Shown here: positions 37,229 to 49,167 of the stretch, piece by piece
How positions within the stretch are numbered: the stretch's first letter is position 1
Layout: every line of letters begins with the position of its first letter
Source: Anaeramoeba flamelloides
Lineage: Eukaryota; Metamonada; Anaeramoebidae
Length of the DNA: 64,000 nt
Assembly (NCBI GenBank): GCA_027625915.1
Contig: JANTQA010000008.1
Span: 9,222,501-9,286,500, forward strand
Direction: 5' to 3'
The notes under the pieces: model-generated
Told to the model about the DNA's origin: nothing
Seen by the model: only the letters and a program-made list of their open reading frames with translations
Database searches by the model: none
Translations under genes and position numbers: made by a program

Positions 37229-40200
37229 GTTTTTATTTTTATTTGTTTGTTTTTATTTATTCAGATTCAATCAAAGGTTACTATCTATAGATTTTTTATT
37301 CTTGTTTTTTATTTTTTTGAATACAATAGTATGATCTTGATTGAAAAACTCAAATAATTAATTTTGAGATTTTTTCAAAGTTTATTGAATCTAATAAAAT
37401 AAATATAGAATAGGAAAAAAGAAACTATAATAAAATAAAAAAAAAAAAAATCACAAAATAAATCGTTCATTTCTTTTTATAATAATTATTTTATTGAATT
37501 TCTTTTTTTTTTTAGATTTTGAATCCAAAAATTGTTTGTTATTTAAATCTTGAGTTATCTTGTTTAAAATGATATTTAATTAGTATTTTTCAAATAATCC
37601 AGCAATTCAAAATTTTTATTTACTGATAAATTCAAATAAATGCTGAAGATTTTTTATTCGTTTTTCTTTTTTAAATTTATAATAGTTTTTTTTTATTTTA
37701 AATAGTTTTTTTCTTTTTAAAAATAGTTTTTTTCTTTTTATAATGACCATTTTCGCGAGGAGATTCCTATTTTGAATCGGGCATAATCTTGTAAAAATAA
37801 TCATTTAGCCCAAGTTTTAAGGCTCAATTGTTGAATTTAAGTGACTAGTAACTCTTCTTTATTTTTTTTCCCAAATGTGATAGAGTAATTATTTACATAG
37901 GGATACTGTTAAACCCGATATGCAAATTCATTTATCAACTTTAGAGAGATGAATTATCATTTTTAAAATTTGTTCATTGTTTCCAATTAAATTTTTAGAA
38001 GAAAGATCGAATCCATTTTGTTTTGAAGGGGGATTTTTGGATAAAATTAGAAAAAGAAAAATTCGAAAAAAATTTTTATTGTGAAGAAATCTCACTTTTA
38101 GTAATTTCCAAGAGTCTGTATGAACAAATAACCTTGGAATTTTAGTCTTATTATAAAAATACATAAAAATAAACCTAAAAATTGAATCCTTCAAGATTAA
38201 AAAAAAATTATCTACTATTTTCATTCCAATAATTTAATAAATGGTTTGAAATTTAAAAAATTATTCAATATTTCTTTTTCTAATATTACGAGTATAAACA
38301 AGGAACTTTTATTATTAAAATAATTTATTTGGTAATATCAATTATTTTTTTTATTATTATTAGAATTATTTATTAGAATTAGTTTTTTATTTGTTTAAAA
38401 ATATTTATAAAATTTTTAAACAATTGTGAAGTCTATTGATATATTTAATCTTTGTGTTGTTAATAACTCACCGAAATAATTAAGATTGTGTTATTGGGTC
38501 TTTGTTAAAAATAATCAAATTAAAAAGTATTTCTTGAGATTATCAGTTGAATTTTCAAGTTTTAAAAAGGTATTTTAAGGGAATTTTTAATTTAATGATT
38601 TGATGTTTTTTTTTTCTTGTCAATTTTTATTCAATAAAAAGAAAAAATTGATTTACAATGCTTTTTGAATCAAAAAAATGCATTTTTCTTCAAGTTTAAA
38701 ATAATTATTGTAATTATTTTGAAATTAGGTAGATTTTTTTTTAAACTGTGTTGTTTTAACATTTAGTGGTTTTGTTTTTAAAGTTTCTTTTTGGGTACAC
38801 TCAGTAAAAATAATAAGATTTCTATCTTATTTCAAAGAAAATATTTTTTTTTTTAAATAATTTGAAAATATATTGTGTTTTGAACTTTTCTAAAATGACA
38901 AAAAAGTATAAACTTTTTTAAAACAATAATTCATTTCTGAAAATGGCTTTAAAGGGTGGTTTATATTTGTAATAATTTGATTGTTGCTTCATTTTTCAAT
39001 TTCAATAAGCGGTGGATTTTTTAGAATTGACTATTAAATTCACTTGAAGATTTTTTTATGTTTAACTGCCCATATATGCCAATAAAAAAATTTGACAAAA
39101 TATAAAAGAAATTTGTATGAAAGGGATATTCCATTTCACCCAAATTTCACCTGCCAAAAATGAAAATAACCCTCTTTTTTTAAGAATAAATCAAATTATT
39201 TTGGTTTAGAAATAAGAAAAAGAAAAAAACTTCAGATTAGGGTAGATAATCAAAAAATAAATACCCGAAACACAAAAAATTTCAAAAAAAAAAATATTAA
39301 AAAATTTTTTGGTACCCTTTCATTGGAAAGTCTCATGATAATTTCTCAATTTCTTTTAAAATTTAAAATTTTTGAAAATAAGATTTTTTAACAGTAAATA
39401 AATGAATTTGAAAAAAAAAATACAAAGCCTTAATTGTCATAATTTTAATTTGGAATTTTAAAGGAATTTTTTTTAAAATTAACTTTTTTATAAAAGTTGG
39501 GGGGGGGGCAGAAAAGAAATAGCAAAAAGTAAAATAAAAAAAATATATAGACGAAATTAGAAAAAATAATGAGATTTAAAAATTTGAATTTTATTGTTTG
39601 AGTAGAATAATGTATTAAAAACGTTTAATATATTATATTTAATCAATAAAACTAGACAATTTGAATAAAAATGATTTTACAACTCTATCATTGTAAAAAT
39701 GGAAATACCATTTTTTATTTTGAAAGTTTATGGAAAATTTGTGATAATTTTATAACAATAAGAAAAAAAAAAAATTGAGGATATGAACCACATAATTTTC
39801 ACCAAAAATTAGTTTAATGTGATAAAAATAATTTAATATTGAAATGAAAAAGTTGTATTTTTTTGTAAAATCTTTTCAGGTATAGAGTAATTTGGATTGG
39901 TATATTTTTTAAAAAGGGTGGATACGCCTTCATGAACTTCAAGGTGTGTCCCTATAATTCAGTTTCTTGAACTATTTGAAAGAAATTCCGAAAAGAAAAT
40001 ATTTTTACTTAGATCTTACTTTTATGATTTTGAATTTGATCATATTTATAATTAAAAAAAAAATGATAGTAAAAAAAAAAACATTTTTACAAGAGTTATT
40101 TTTTTCGTATTCGAAAAAATTCTATTTGATTATGGGAAATGTTCTTTATGTTTTTTTTTGCGTGAAAATTACTGATTTGCAATTGAATACTGTTTGTTAA

Positions 40201-41117
40201 AATTGTTAATGCAAAAATTCAATAGAAAGGATCTAGATTTTTTAACTCGAAATTAATTTGAAAAAAAAATATTCTTAAGGGGTGTGTTATCAGGCGAAAA
40301 AAGTGGAATTGTTGATAAAAAACACTCTTAAAAGTTTTTTTTCACAATTTAGTTAAATTTATCCCCTAGGAATTTCTTTAAAAAAATGTTAAATATTCAC
40401 AATTCCAACAATTTTTGTAATTAGGCAAAATTATTAAGTTGTACTAAAAGTTTGATTTTACAATTTCATAATTTCCATTTCAAATCTATTAAAATGAAAT
40501 AATTTCACAAGCTATGTTAAATATTATATATATATTTACTTTTATAAGTTTGAATTATACAAAAATTTGAAATTGTACTTGAAAACCCCTTAAAGTCATT
40601 TTTTTAAAAACATTTTCGATCAAAAATCTATTTGAAAAAATTATTTTGTAGATATAGATATAAACTTTGAAAATAGTAATTTTTTTTATCCAATTTCTTC
40701 AGAATAAAAATTATTTCTGTGGAAGCGTATTGAAATGACATAATAACTCAACATCTTCAGGGGTGGAAAGATGGTCGGGTAAAATAATAATTCATTTGCC
40801 AAAAGTTAATGAATTTTTTATCATTTATCTTTGAACACTTCGCTAGTATTAAAAAAATAAAATTAAAAATAAATTAGGAAAGCCAGATAACTTCAATACC
40901 CATTACATCCCTGTTAATCGAGTTTATTCATAATACAATCAAAATTTTACTTTATAAAAACCCGGGGGGGGCTGTTGTATTTATTGTTGTTAATGGCACT
41001 GGGATTTTTAAAAGTCACTAGTCGAGAAAAAAGAGTCTTTTTTGGGGTAAACATTTTTAAAGGGATGCGACAATGAATTTTTGTTAAATTCAACTTTTCA
41101 GCATTTTTTAATAGATG

Positions 41118-42180
41118 GTAATCTATAGTTTTAAAAACATTCTACTCGTTTAAAAAAAACTCAAATACCGAAAAAAAAAATAAATAAAATAACAAGTGAA
41201 AAAATATCCAATGTCCCAAGTTTTCTAGAATTCAAAAGAATTGAGTAAAAATAAACATTTTCCTCTTTAATTTTAAATTCTGGAAAACCTAACGATAGTT
41301 TAATTTTTTACTTTTTGGAATAAAATGAAATTTGATTGAATTTTCTTATTAAATCAAAATTATCAAAAGCTAACGAAAATATTCCATAGAGTACCTAGAT
41401 TTTCAGGTAAAAAAAAAAAAAAAAATGGAGAATAATCATTGATTTTACTCATTTTTTTTAAATTCTGAAAAATTTATCGAACATGTCCATCAAGTGCCTA
41501 TGTTTTCCTGGGGGGTTCTGTTTTATTTATATAATCAAACATCTTCACAAATAAATAGAAAACTCAAAAAACCAAACAAAAGTCTATTCATTCTCCTAAT
41601 AAAGAGAAAACTAAATAAAACTTGCATTGTTTTCCCGGATTTCAAAAAATTTTATAAAATCTATTGATTTTCCAAATAAACAGTAACTCAAGAAAACCTC
41701 ACAAAAAGTGTCCGTAGGGTGTCGTAGAGTGCATAGGTTTACTTGAGGTTTTCTTTTGTTTTTTGTTAAATCTATCGATTTTCCTTGGGTTTTTTTTGTG
41801 TTTTCTATTTATTTGTGAAGTGTTCTAGGTTTTTTTTACTTTTCGAAATAAACCGAAAATTTATTAAAATTTTCTGTTTATTTCAAAAAGTATAAAAAAC
41901 CTAACAAAAATCAAAAGATTTTCGAAATAAAATAGAAAACCTCAAAAAACCTAGAACACTTCACAAATAAACAGAAAACTCAAGAAAACCTAACGGCGCT
42001 TTTCTAGAATTCACATGAATGGAGAAAAATTTTATAAATTTTACTCTCTTCTTAAAAATTCTGGAAAGCCTAGCAAAATTGTCCGAGATTTTTCTTAAAT
42101 CTAGAAATAAATATAAAAATTTTTAAATTTTCAGTTAGTATCAAAAATTAAAAAAAACCTAAAGAAGAAATCAAAATAAC
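41118..42180. repeat. family H palindrome cluster
   Basis: Several nested hairpins. TTTTCTAGAATTCAAAAGAA (about 41219) faces AAATTCTGGAAAACCTAACG (about 41274). TTTGTGAAGTGTTCTAGGTT (about 41812) faces AACCTAGAACACTTCACAAA (about 41948). GAAATAAACCGAAAATTTAT faces ATTTTCTGTTTATTTC between them. The half-words GTGCCTA and CCTAACG recur at 11779-11960, 47925-48090 and 57385-57525. Confidence 0.72.
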
Positions 42181-42505
42181 AAATATTTTTTCCAATTTAA
42201 TAGAACAAATAATTATTTAATAGTCCAAATAATGAATTCCCCATTTGAAAGATATTCACTGATTTAAAAGGCTTTTAAAATATAATAAAATGACCTCTTA
42301 GTTAGAAGCAAAAAATTCTTCAAATTTTTTAGTTTAAAATTTGTAAAAATCCCTAATAGAACCGGGAAAATTGGATTTTTCCCTTAAATTTTAAAATATC
42401 TTTGAAATATATTTTTTGATCAGAGATGTTTTATTAATCAATAGTGATTATTATAATCGAATTGGGTAAAAAAAGGAAAAAAAATCAGCAAATGATAATT
42501 TTTTG
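42165..42505 (+). repeat. family I unit, copy 2
   Basis: Follows the family H cluster directly. It shares with 48095-48415 the order AATATTTTTTCCAATTTAAT, AATAATTATTTAATAG, CATTTGAAA, ATTGGATTTTTC and GATGTTTTATTAA. Confidence 0.7.
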
Positions 42506-42809
42506 AAAAAAAATTTTTTCAAGATCTTTGTGTGAAAATATATGTTCTGTCTTTTGAAAAAATTAAAGAACAATTTACCAATCTCTTAAAGAGAAAAGAA
42601 ATCATATTTTTTGATTGTGTTATAGCAAAATTATTCTGAATAAAGTTGGAAATCTAACAAAAATAGGGGTTTTTTAACAATCGTCTAACAAAGTGTTAAC
42701 TTATTTTGAACAAAGATTGTAATGGTTCCAATCAAAACACTTTTTTAAATGAACTAGTTTTCAATATAATTATTGAAATCCTGTACTTTCAAAGTATACT
42801 ATTTGTTTC

Positions 42810-43019
42810 AAAATAAAACGATCAAAATTTTCATTCAACTTTCCAAAAGAAAAAAAAAGATTCTAAATAAAGTCTTCTTAAATTTCAATTTTTAATTCAG
42901 AAAAGAAGCTTAAATTATTCATTTTCATTTTTAGAATTGTAGAATTTGATGATTTATTTTAATTCTTGAGGTGTATTTTTTTTGGAAAGCTGAAGGAAAA
43001 TTTTGATCTTTTTATTTTG
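42810..43019. repeat. family F MITE, copy 2
   Basis: Left end AAAATAAAACGATCAAAATT then CATTCAACTTTCCAAAAG; right end GGAAAGCTGAAGGAAAATTT then GATCTTTTTATTTTGC. The ends are inverse copies and match the element in the NAC intron. Confidence 0.75.
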
Positions 43020-43689
43020 CAATTAACAGTAGAGATCAGATTTATAAAAAGGGGATTGATTACAAATTCGTTGAATTTTTTTGGGATTTATCTTGAAAAA
43101 AATTAAAATGAAACATTCTGAAATGCTTTTTAAAGAAAACAGAACCATAAAACCTTGATTGAATCAGTTAAATTCAGAATGTTTAAATCAGTAAAACCAA
43201 AAGAGACAAAACATGAAAAAAAATTTTTGATAATTTGGAACTAATCATGAAAAACATCATAGTAACCCATTTCATCAATGTTTTTTTCTCTCACTTTGTA
43301 AAAAAAATCTAAAAGATGAAAATTTTAGTTAAAGCTGAATAAATGATTTCGATTTTGTTAGAACCGTTTGGAAATCTTTTTTCAAGAAAGGTAAATGCTT
43401 TCCAAAAAAATTTTTTGGCAGAATTCTGTAATTTGGCTAACAAAGAGAAAGTCCTCAAATAAAATGAAAAAAAAAACATATTTATTCTTTTTCCAGGTTT
43501 TCTAACCAATTAATAACTGTTGAAAAAATATAACTATTTTTTTTTCAATTAGAGTTGATGAACCTTTTAAACAAACCGAAATCCAAAGCCCTGTTATAAA
43601 AGAATTATTTTTTTCTCCTTTTTCAAACACGTTTTTTGCTTGAAAAAAAAATGATCCAAGATTAAATCATTTTTTTTTACTTTTTCAAA

Positions 43690-46600
43690 ATGACCGAAAC
43701 CAAATTTTTAACAAAAGAACTTCTCCAAAAGCTCCATAAAGCAGATCTTCATTGCCATCTTGATGGATCTGGAAGAGCTTCCACACTTATTGAATTAGCC
43801 AAAGAACAAAATGTGGAATTACCTTCAATGGACGAAGAAGGTTTAAAAAAAATTGTTGTTGTACCAATGGATTGCCCATCCCTTGAAGTGTACCTTAAAT
43901 CATTTTTTATCACAAATCTTGTTGCACAATATGACTGTAAGGATTGTTTTTTTTTATTTTTTTTATTTATATATAGACTACTGTACTATCAATATCTTTT
44001 TTCACATTTGTGACTTTTTTTTTTTTTAAATTTTTGTATTTATTTAAGCACACTCTATCTAACTTATATTGAAACAAAATAATTTTAATTTTTTTTTGTA
44101 TTATTTTTACCCAAACCTTCTTGACTATTTTCCATTTTATAAAATTAAATTAGACGCACTTACAAGAATGGTTTATGAACTTGCTGAAGATGCTTATAAG
44201 GATGGTTTGACTTATATTGAAGTAAGATTTGCACCAATTCTTCATCAAGATAAAGGAATGAGTTTAACACAAGTTATGGAAGCTGTTTGTGATGGTGTTG
44301 TACTTGCACAAAATGCTTTTCCAATTACTATGAGGTAATAAATTTTCAAATTATAATTTTGTTTTATTTTATTGTGAATAATTTGACAGCTTTAAAATTA
44401 AAAAAAATTTCAAAACTTTTTGAAAATTATTTTGTGTTTTTTTTCTTTTTCATTAACAAACAAAACAAACAACATTAAATTAAAAATAGAATTATTGTCT
44501 GTGGTTTAAGACATTTAGATAGCGAAGTTACATCAAGACTTGCAGAAATTTGTTGGAGATATAATAGAAAATTTGTTTGTGCTTTTGATCTTGCCGGACC
44601 AGAATCAGGTTTTTCTTCAAAACATCACAGAAAAGCATTTTCTGTTGTTCGTAAAAAATTAATTTCAGTTACAATGTAAGCAAACAAATTAATTTTTTTT
44701 TTTTTCCCCTTTATTTATTTATTTTTTTTTTGTTCTTTTCTTTTTCTCTGTTTGAAAATTTTTCACACCACATTTTCCCATTTTCTTCCTGAATTGTTGT
44801 GTTTGAGAAAATTCTTTTCACAAAGATTTTTTTAATGTGCAATGGATAATGTAAAAGTGGTTATTTAAATGCAAACTAAAAAAAAAAGAAAACAAATTTT
44901 AGACACAAGAAAACAAATGTTAACAATAACAAACTTTTAATAACTTTTCAACTTGTTATAATATTTCTTCCTCTCTTACTTTATTTTTTTTTTTTTTTTA
45001 ATATTTTCAAACAAAAAAAAAAAACAAAATTGCATAAATTTCATTCTTTCCCCTAAAAAATAATTAAAAAAAAATAAAAAGCCATGCAGGAGAAGCATTT
45101 GGATGGGAATCTATTTACGATTCAATTAGATATTGTGGAGCCCAAAGATTAGGACATGGTGTCAGACTTTATGAAAACGAAGAATTAAAAGAATTTGTTA
45201 AGGATCACAAAATTGCACTCGAGATGTGCCCCACAAGTAACATTCAAACCAAAGCTGTCAAATCCTTATCTGATCACCCAATCAGAAGATACTTTGATGA
45301 AGGAATTCTCACTGTACCATGTACCGATAACAGAACTGTCTCGAACATCAACTTAACCGATGAATATTTCAAGATCCAAGAAGAATTTAAATTCAAACCA
45401 GAAGAAATCGTGCGTATGATGGATTACAGTTTCTCTTCAGCCTTTTTACCACTTAGTATCAAATCAAGGTTGAGAATTGATGCCTTAATGAATGCCTTTG
45501 CACTCTTAAAGAAGAATAAATACCCATTAGATGACTTTGTTAAAAATCGAAACTATTACGATCGAATCGGCGTGAACGTCGACTGGTTTCTAGAAAAGCC
45601 TGTTCTCTATAAGCCCGTGTTCCACAAGGAACCAGCTTTAACTGAAGAAATTATTCAACAATTACCAAAAACAGATATCCATTGTCGACTCATTGGCTCT
45701 GTTTCCAAAGCGCAAATTTGGAAAGAAATTTCCAAGAACCCAGATTTAGTGAAGGAATTTGTCAAGGACACACAGGACAAAGAAGCCTTGTTCAAAATCC
45801 TGAGACCTGAAATACCAAAAACCTTCAAGTTGGCCAAAAAAATTATGAAGGCCTTGTTACAAACCCGCGAACAAATTGAACGAGGTATTGCAGACATTTA
45901 CAAACAAGCTGCAAAGGAAAATGTCAAATATTTGGAATTAATGATCAGACCATCAGAACATCTCGAAAAGGATTTGAAATTAAGAGAAATTGTCGAAATC
46001 GCAATTGCAACAAAAAAGAAAATGGAAGAAGAACTTAACATGTGGTCTGGCTTGATCTTGACAGTATCAACACCAGACGACGATCCTCTCATCTTCTATG
46101 ATGTTGCAAAATTGGTCGTTGAATTTAAGGGTAAAGGCGTCAATGGATTTGGCTGCTATGGTGGCGACACAACCTTTGAAAACGTCAAGTATTACTTGGG
46201 AACATTTAACTATTTGAAAAAGAATAGCATTAACGTCTCCATGCTGGCCGGACAAAAATCAGCAAATTCAATTATCACAGCCTTACATGAAGGGGGCGCC
46301 ACTAGAATCTCTGGTGCTTTCACAGTCCACAAAATGCCAAGACTAATTTCCCATTTATCATCCCACAACATCCCAATCGAAATTGGACAAACCTTCAAAT
46401 TGAATTTATTCTCGGGTGACGTCAAAACTTATGCTGGAAACCCAATCAACTTGTTTTTCCATTCGGGGTTACCAATTACCATATGCTCATTCAGATTGAC
46501 ACTCGACAGGAAGAAGAGATCTCACCAACTTTTCGATATCTTTAGAGACTGTAAATTCACAGTTCCAAACTTTTTGAAATTATTGGAAAATGGATTCCTT

Positions 46601-46747
46601 CATAACTTCCAATCCCTTGCTAGAAGAGAAACCATGATCAAACACTACTGGAAATCATGTAATGAAATCCTGATCCCACTTGGATTCAAAAATTTAAGAA
46701 AATATTCTTATAATCCAAAATTAATGAAAAAATTAAACAAAAATTAA
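43690..46747 (+). CDS. adenosine deaminase fused to a degenerate second deaminase domain, 4 exons, 759 aa
   Basis: Exons 43690-43936, 44154-44334, 44490-44675 and 45082-46747. Donors are GTAAGG, GTAATA and GTAAGC; all joins keep the frame. Adenosine deaminase converts adenosine to inosine in purine salvage, using a zinc ion. Domain 1 (about 1-385) has the full metal and catalytic set: DLHCHLDGS (His21, His23), TIHAGE (His206, Glu209), RLGHGV (His230) and CTDNRTVS (Asp287). The TDNR form is the one seen in many bacterial-type deaminases. Domain 2 (about 390-759) repeats the same layout but has lost the site: the HCH motif is HCR, HAGE is LAGQ, LGHG is ISGA, and the Asp motif is replaced by ICSFR. 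It is probably a non-catalytic partner domain. At 759 aa the protein is about twice the usual length. The part of the last exon coding for domain 2 is uninterrupted and shows no stop, so it is not a pseudogene. Confidence 0.92.
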
Positions 46748-47196
46748 TTTTTTAATCGTTTAATAATTATTACTGATACTGTGATGCGATCACATTTAAT
46801 TAACCACCCCTTATTTGAGATTGAGATACAACAAAAAAAACAAAAATTTTAAAAAAAAATTTTCATTTTAATGTTTGAACATTTTTTACTTTTTTTTTTT
46901 TTATTTTTATTATTTTCAAAACAAAAATTTATTTGGTTGTTATTTTGTTTTATTTTTTGATATTATTTTTATTTTAACTTTTATAATCAAAAAAACAGCA
47001 ATTTTTTCTTTTTTTTTTTTTATTTTTGAGTGCAAAATGTTGTTTCGAACAAATTTGATTCTTACAACCAATAAAAAAATTACTTTATCAAAAATTTTTT
47101 TTTTTTTTTTTTGAATTATTTTTCTGTAATGGTTTTTTTTTAAATTTTTAGGGAAATTGTTTTTTGAGTACAAAATAAAATATAAAACAAATTAAA

Positions 47197-47412
47197 GCCC
47201 GGGTTCCAGTATCAAAGCAAAAAATGGTCATTTTTTTTTTTAATTAACTTTTTTGAAAGCCCTCTGAAAAAAAAGTTGTTTGAAATGTAAAAATGATTAC
47301 TATTCAAACCTAGCCAAATACTTGGTTTAAAACTTGAACTTAAAGAATATTACAATAAAGTTGATTTAAAAAAAATGTCCATTTTTTGTTTTTAATACTG
47401 GTACTAGGGCTT
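47197..47412. repeat. foldback K (about 215 bp)
   Basis: Left arm GGTTCCAGTATCAAAGCAAA then AATGGTCATTTTTT; right arm AAAAAATGTCCATTTTTTGT then AATACTGGTACTAGGGC. The arms are inverse copies of about 45 bp. Confidence 0.68.
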
Positions 47413-47489
47413 TCATGATCATTTATCTTTTTGAAATTAATTTTTTTTTTCAAGTAATTGTGCCAATAAAATATAATATAAAACACAAA

Positions 47490-47780
47490 TTTACAACTGT
47501 AGCAAGGTTATCTTGAAATTTTTTCAATCTCAAATTTTGAATTTGATACAGATTTTTAAAAAGTTGAGTATGAGAGTAATAATCTCATTTTGATAAATTT
47601 ATTTCACCAATCATTTCATATGAAACAGAATCTTCTTATACTTTCATACATATGTACATATATCAAGAGAATTTTTTTTTTCATTTCTCAGAAAATTTTC
47701 CATATTTAAAGTCATTTTGGGCTCTGAAATTTTATTTTTAGAATATCAGAAAAAATTCTTTATAAACAGTTGGATGAATT
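47490..47780. repeat. diverged copy of foldback J
   Basis: GTAGCAAGGTTATCTTGAAA and the following CAGATTTTTAAA resemble the left arm of J at 51199. TCATTTTGGGCTCTGAAATT near 47712 is the inverse of the J centre (AACCCAAAATGACT near 51359). Confidence 0.5.
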
Positions 47781-47924
47781 TTAGTCTAATTCAACTTTGA
47801 AGATATTTTCTTTCATATATAATAACTAATAGTTTTGAAAATTTTGTAGACATCTAATTTAAATGAAATAAGAGAAAAAAAACCCAATATAATAAATATT
47901 TGGGATCATAATTTTTCTTTAATT

Positions 47925-48090
47925 CAAAAGAATATAGTAAATTCTATATCGGTTAACTTGATTATTTTGAATTTTGGAAAACCTAACGAAAAGTTTCCCT
48001 AGACTAACTCAAGTGTCCTTGTTTTTTTTTTTACTTTTTGTAATAAACCAAAAATTTATTTAATTTTCTTATTTCAAAAATTAAAAAAAC
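47925..48090. repeat. family H unit
   Basis: TTCAAAAGAATATAGTAAAT faces TTTTGAATTTTGGAAAACCT. It is followed by AATAAACCAAAAATTTATTT, as in the cluster at 41118-42180, and leads directly into a family I unit. Confidence 0.6.
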
Positions 48091-48094
48091 ATAA

Positions 48095-48415
48095 CGAAAA
48101 AATCAAAAAACAAATATTTTTTTTTCAATTTAAATCAATAAATAATTCTTTAATAGTTAAAATAATTGATACAACATTTGAAAAACGTTTATTAAATGTA
48201 AAATACTTTTGAAAGATATTCTGATAACCCCCTTAAGATGAAAAAAAATAATAAAATTTTTTACTATTAAATTTAAAAAAAAATCTTAATAGCAAATTGG
48301 ATTTTTCAAATTAAATAGCAAAATATATTTGAAAATATTTTTTGAACAAAGATCTTTTATTAACAAATAGTGTTTATTCTATACAAAGTTATAAAAAAGT
48401 GAAAAATTAGTGAAT
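48095..48415 (+). repeat. family I unit, copy 3
   Basis: Collinear with copies at 17370 and 42165 (TCTTTAATAGTTAAAATAAT, ATTTGAAAAACGTTTATTAA, TTAATAGCAAATTGGATTTT, GATCTTTTATTAACAAATAG). A family A hairpin starts immediately after it. Confidence 0.7.
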
Positions 48416-48418
48416 GTT

Positions 48419-48617
48419 TACAGTCAGTTCCATTTTTAATGAACAAACTTTCAAGAAATTGAAAGCACAAAAAAATCCCAAACTAAAGAAAAAAATTTGT
48501 AATTATTTTTTTTTACAATTTATTTTACTAGAATCTGGATTTTGTTTCTCAATTTGAGATATTTTTTTGTCTTAAATTATGTTGAAAGTTTGTCTCTTAA
48601 AAGTGGAACTGACTGTC
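48419..48617. repeat. family A hairpin MITE, copy 4
   Basis: TACAGTCAGTTCCATTTTTA at the left, AAAGTGGAACTGACTGTCAT at the right, with good arm pairing throughout. Confidence 0.78.
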
Positions 48618-49167
48618 ATTTTTTTTTGAAAAAATTATTTCATTATTGTGTCTCCAAAGATCATAGCTTTAAGATTGTAAAAGGTATAAAAGAAACAGAA
48701 TTTTCAATTCCAAATTTACCAAAAAAGTTTCCTATTAGGGCTTTAAAAGTTAAATCACCATTTTAAATTTTGATCTAAAATAAATAACCTAAAAAAAGGA
48801 TCAAAATAAGCCTTTTTTCAGAATTTTTGGAATTATTTTCACATATAGAAATTTAGCAACTTATTCTCAATACACCACAACCACATTACATGGAATTCTA
48901 TTCGAAAAACAAAATCTACAGAATCAAATAAATAGATTTTTTGAGAAAAAAAATATAAAGTATTTTCTTGAAAAAGTATTCAACAATTGACCCAAAAACA
49001 AATAAGACCCTAAAAACAATTTAAAGTGATTAAATTATGTTTGTTCAAAATAACAAACAGAAAAAACATAAAGAATTTAAACAAATTCAAATAAAAACAT
49101 TTTCGAGATTCATTTTTTATCAAACGACAACCCTGTTACTAAACGGTCAAATAATTTCAAAAGTTGA

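Larger units (their letters stand above)
37229..43689. other. 6.5 kb gene-free region
   Basis: Lies between NAC alpha and adenosine deaminase, both on the + strand. It contains the dense palindrome cluster of family H at 41118-42180, a family I unit and a family F element, and short G runs at about 39500 and 40964. The stretch 37300-40900 shows nothing I could interpret; its short ORFs lack domains. Confidence 0.65.
46748..49167. other. 2.4 kb gene-free region
   Basis: Lies between adenosine deaminase and the PB1/UBA gene, same strand. It is almost filled with repeats: foldback K, a diverged J element, family H and I units, and family A copy 4. No gene was seen. Confidence 0.7.
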
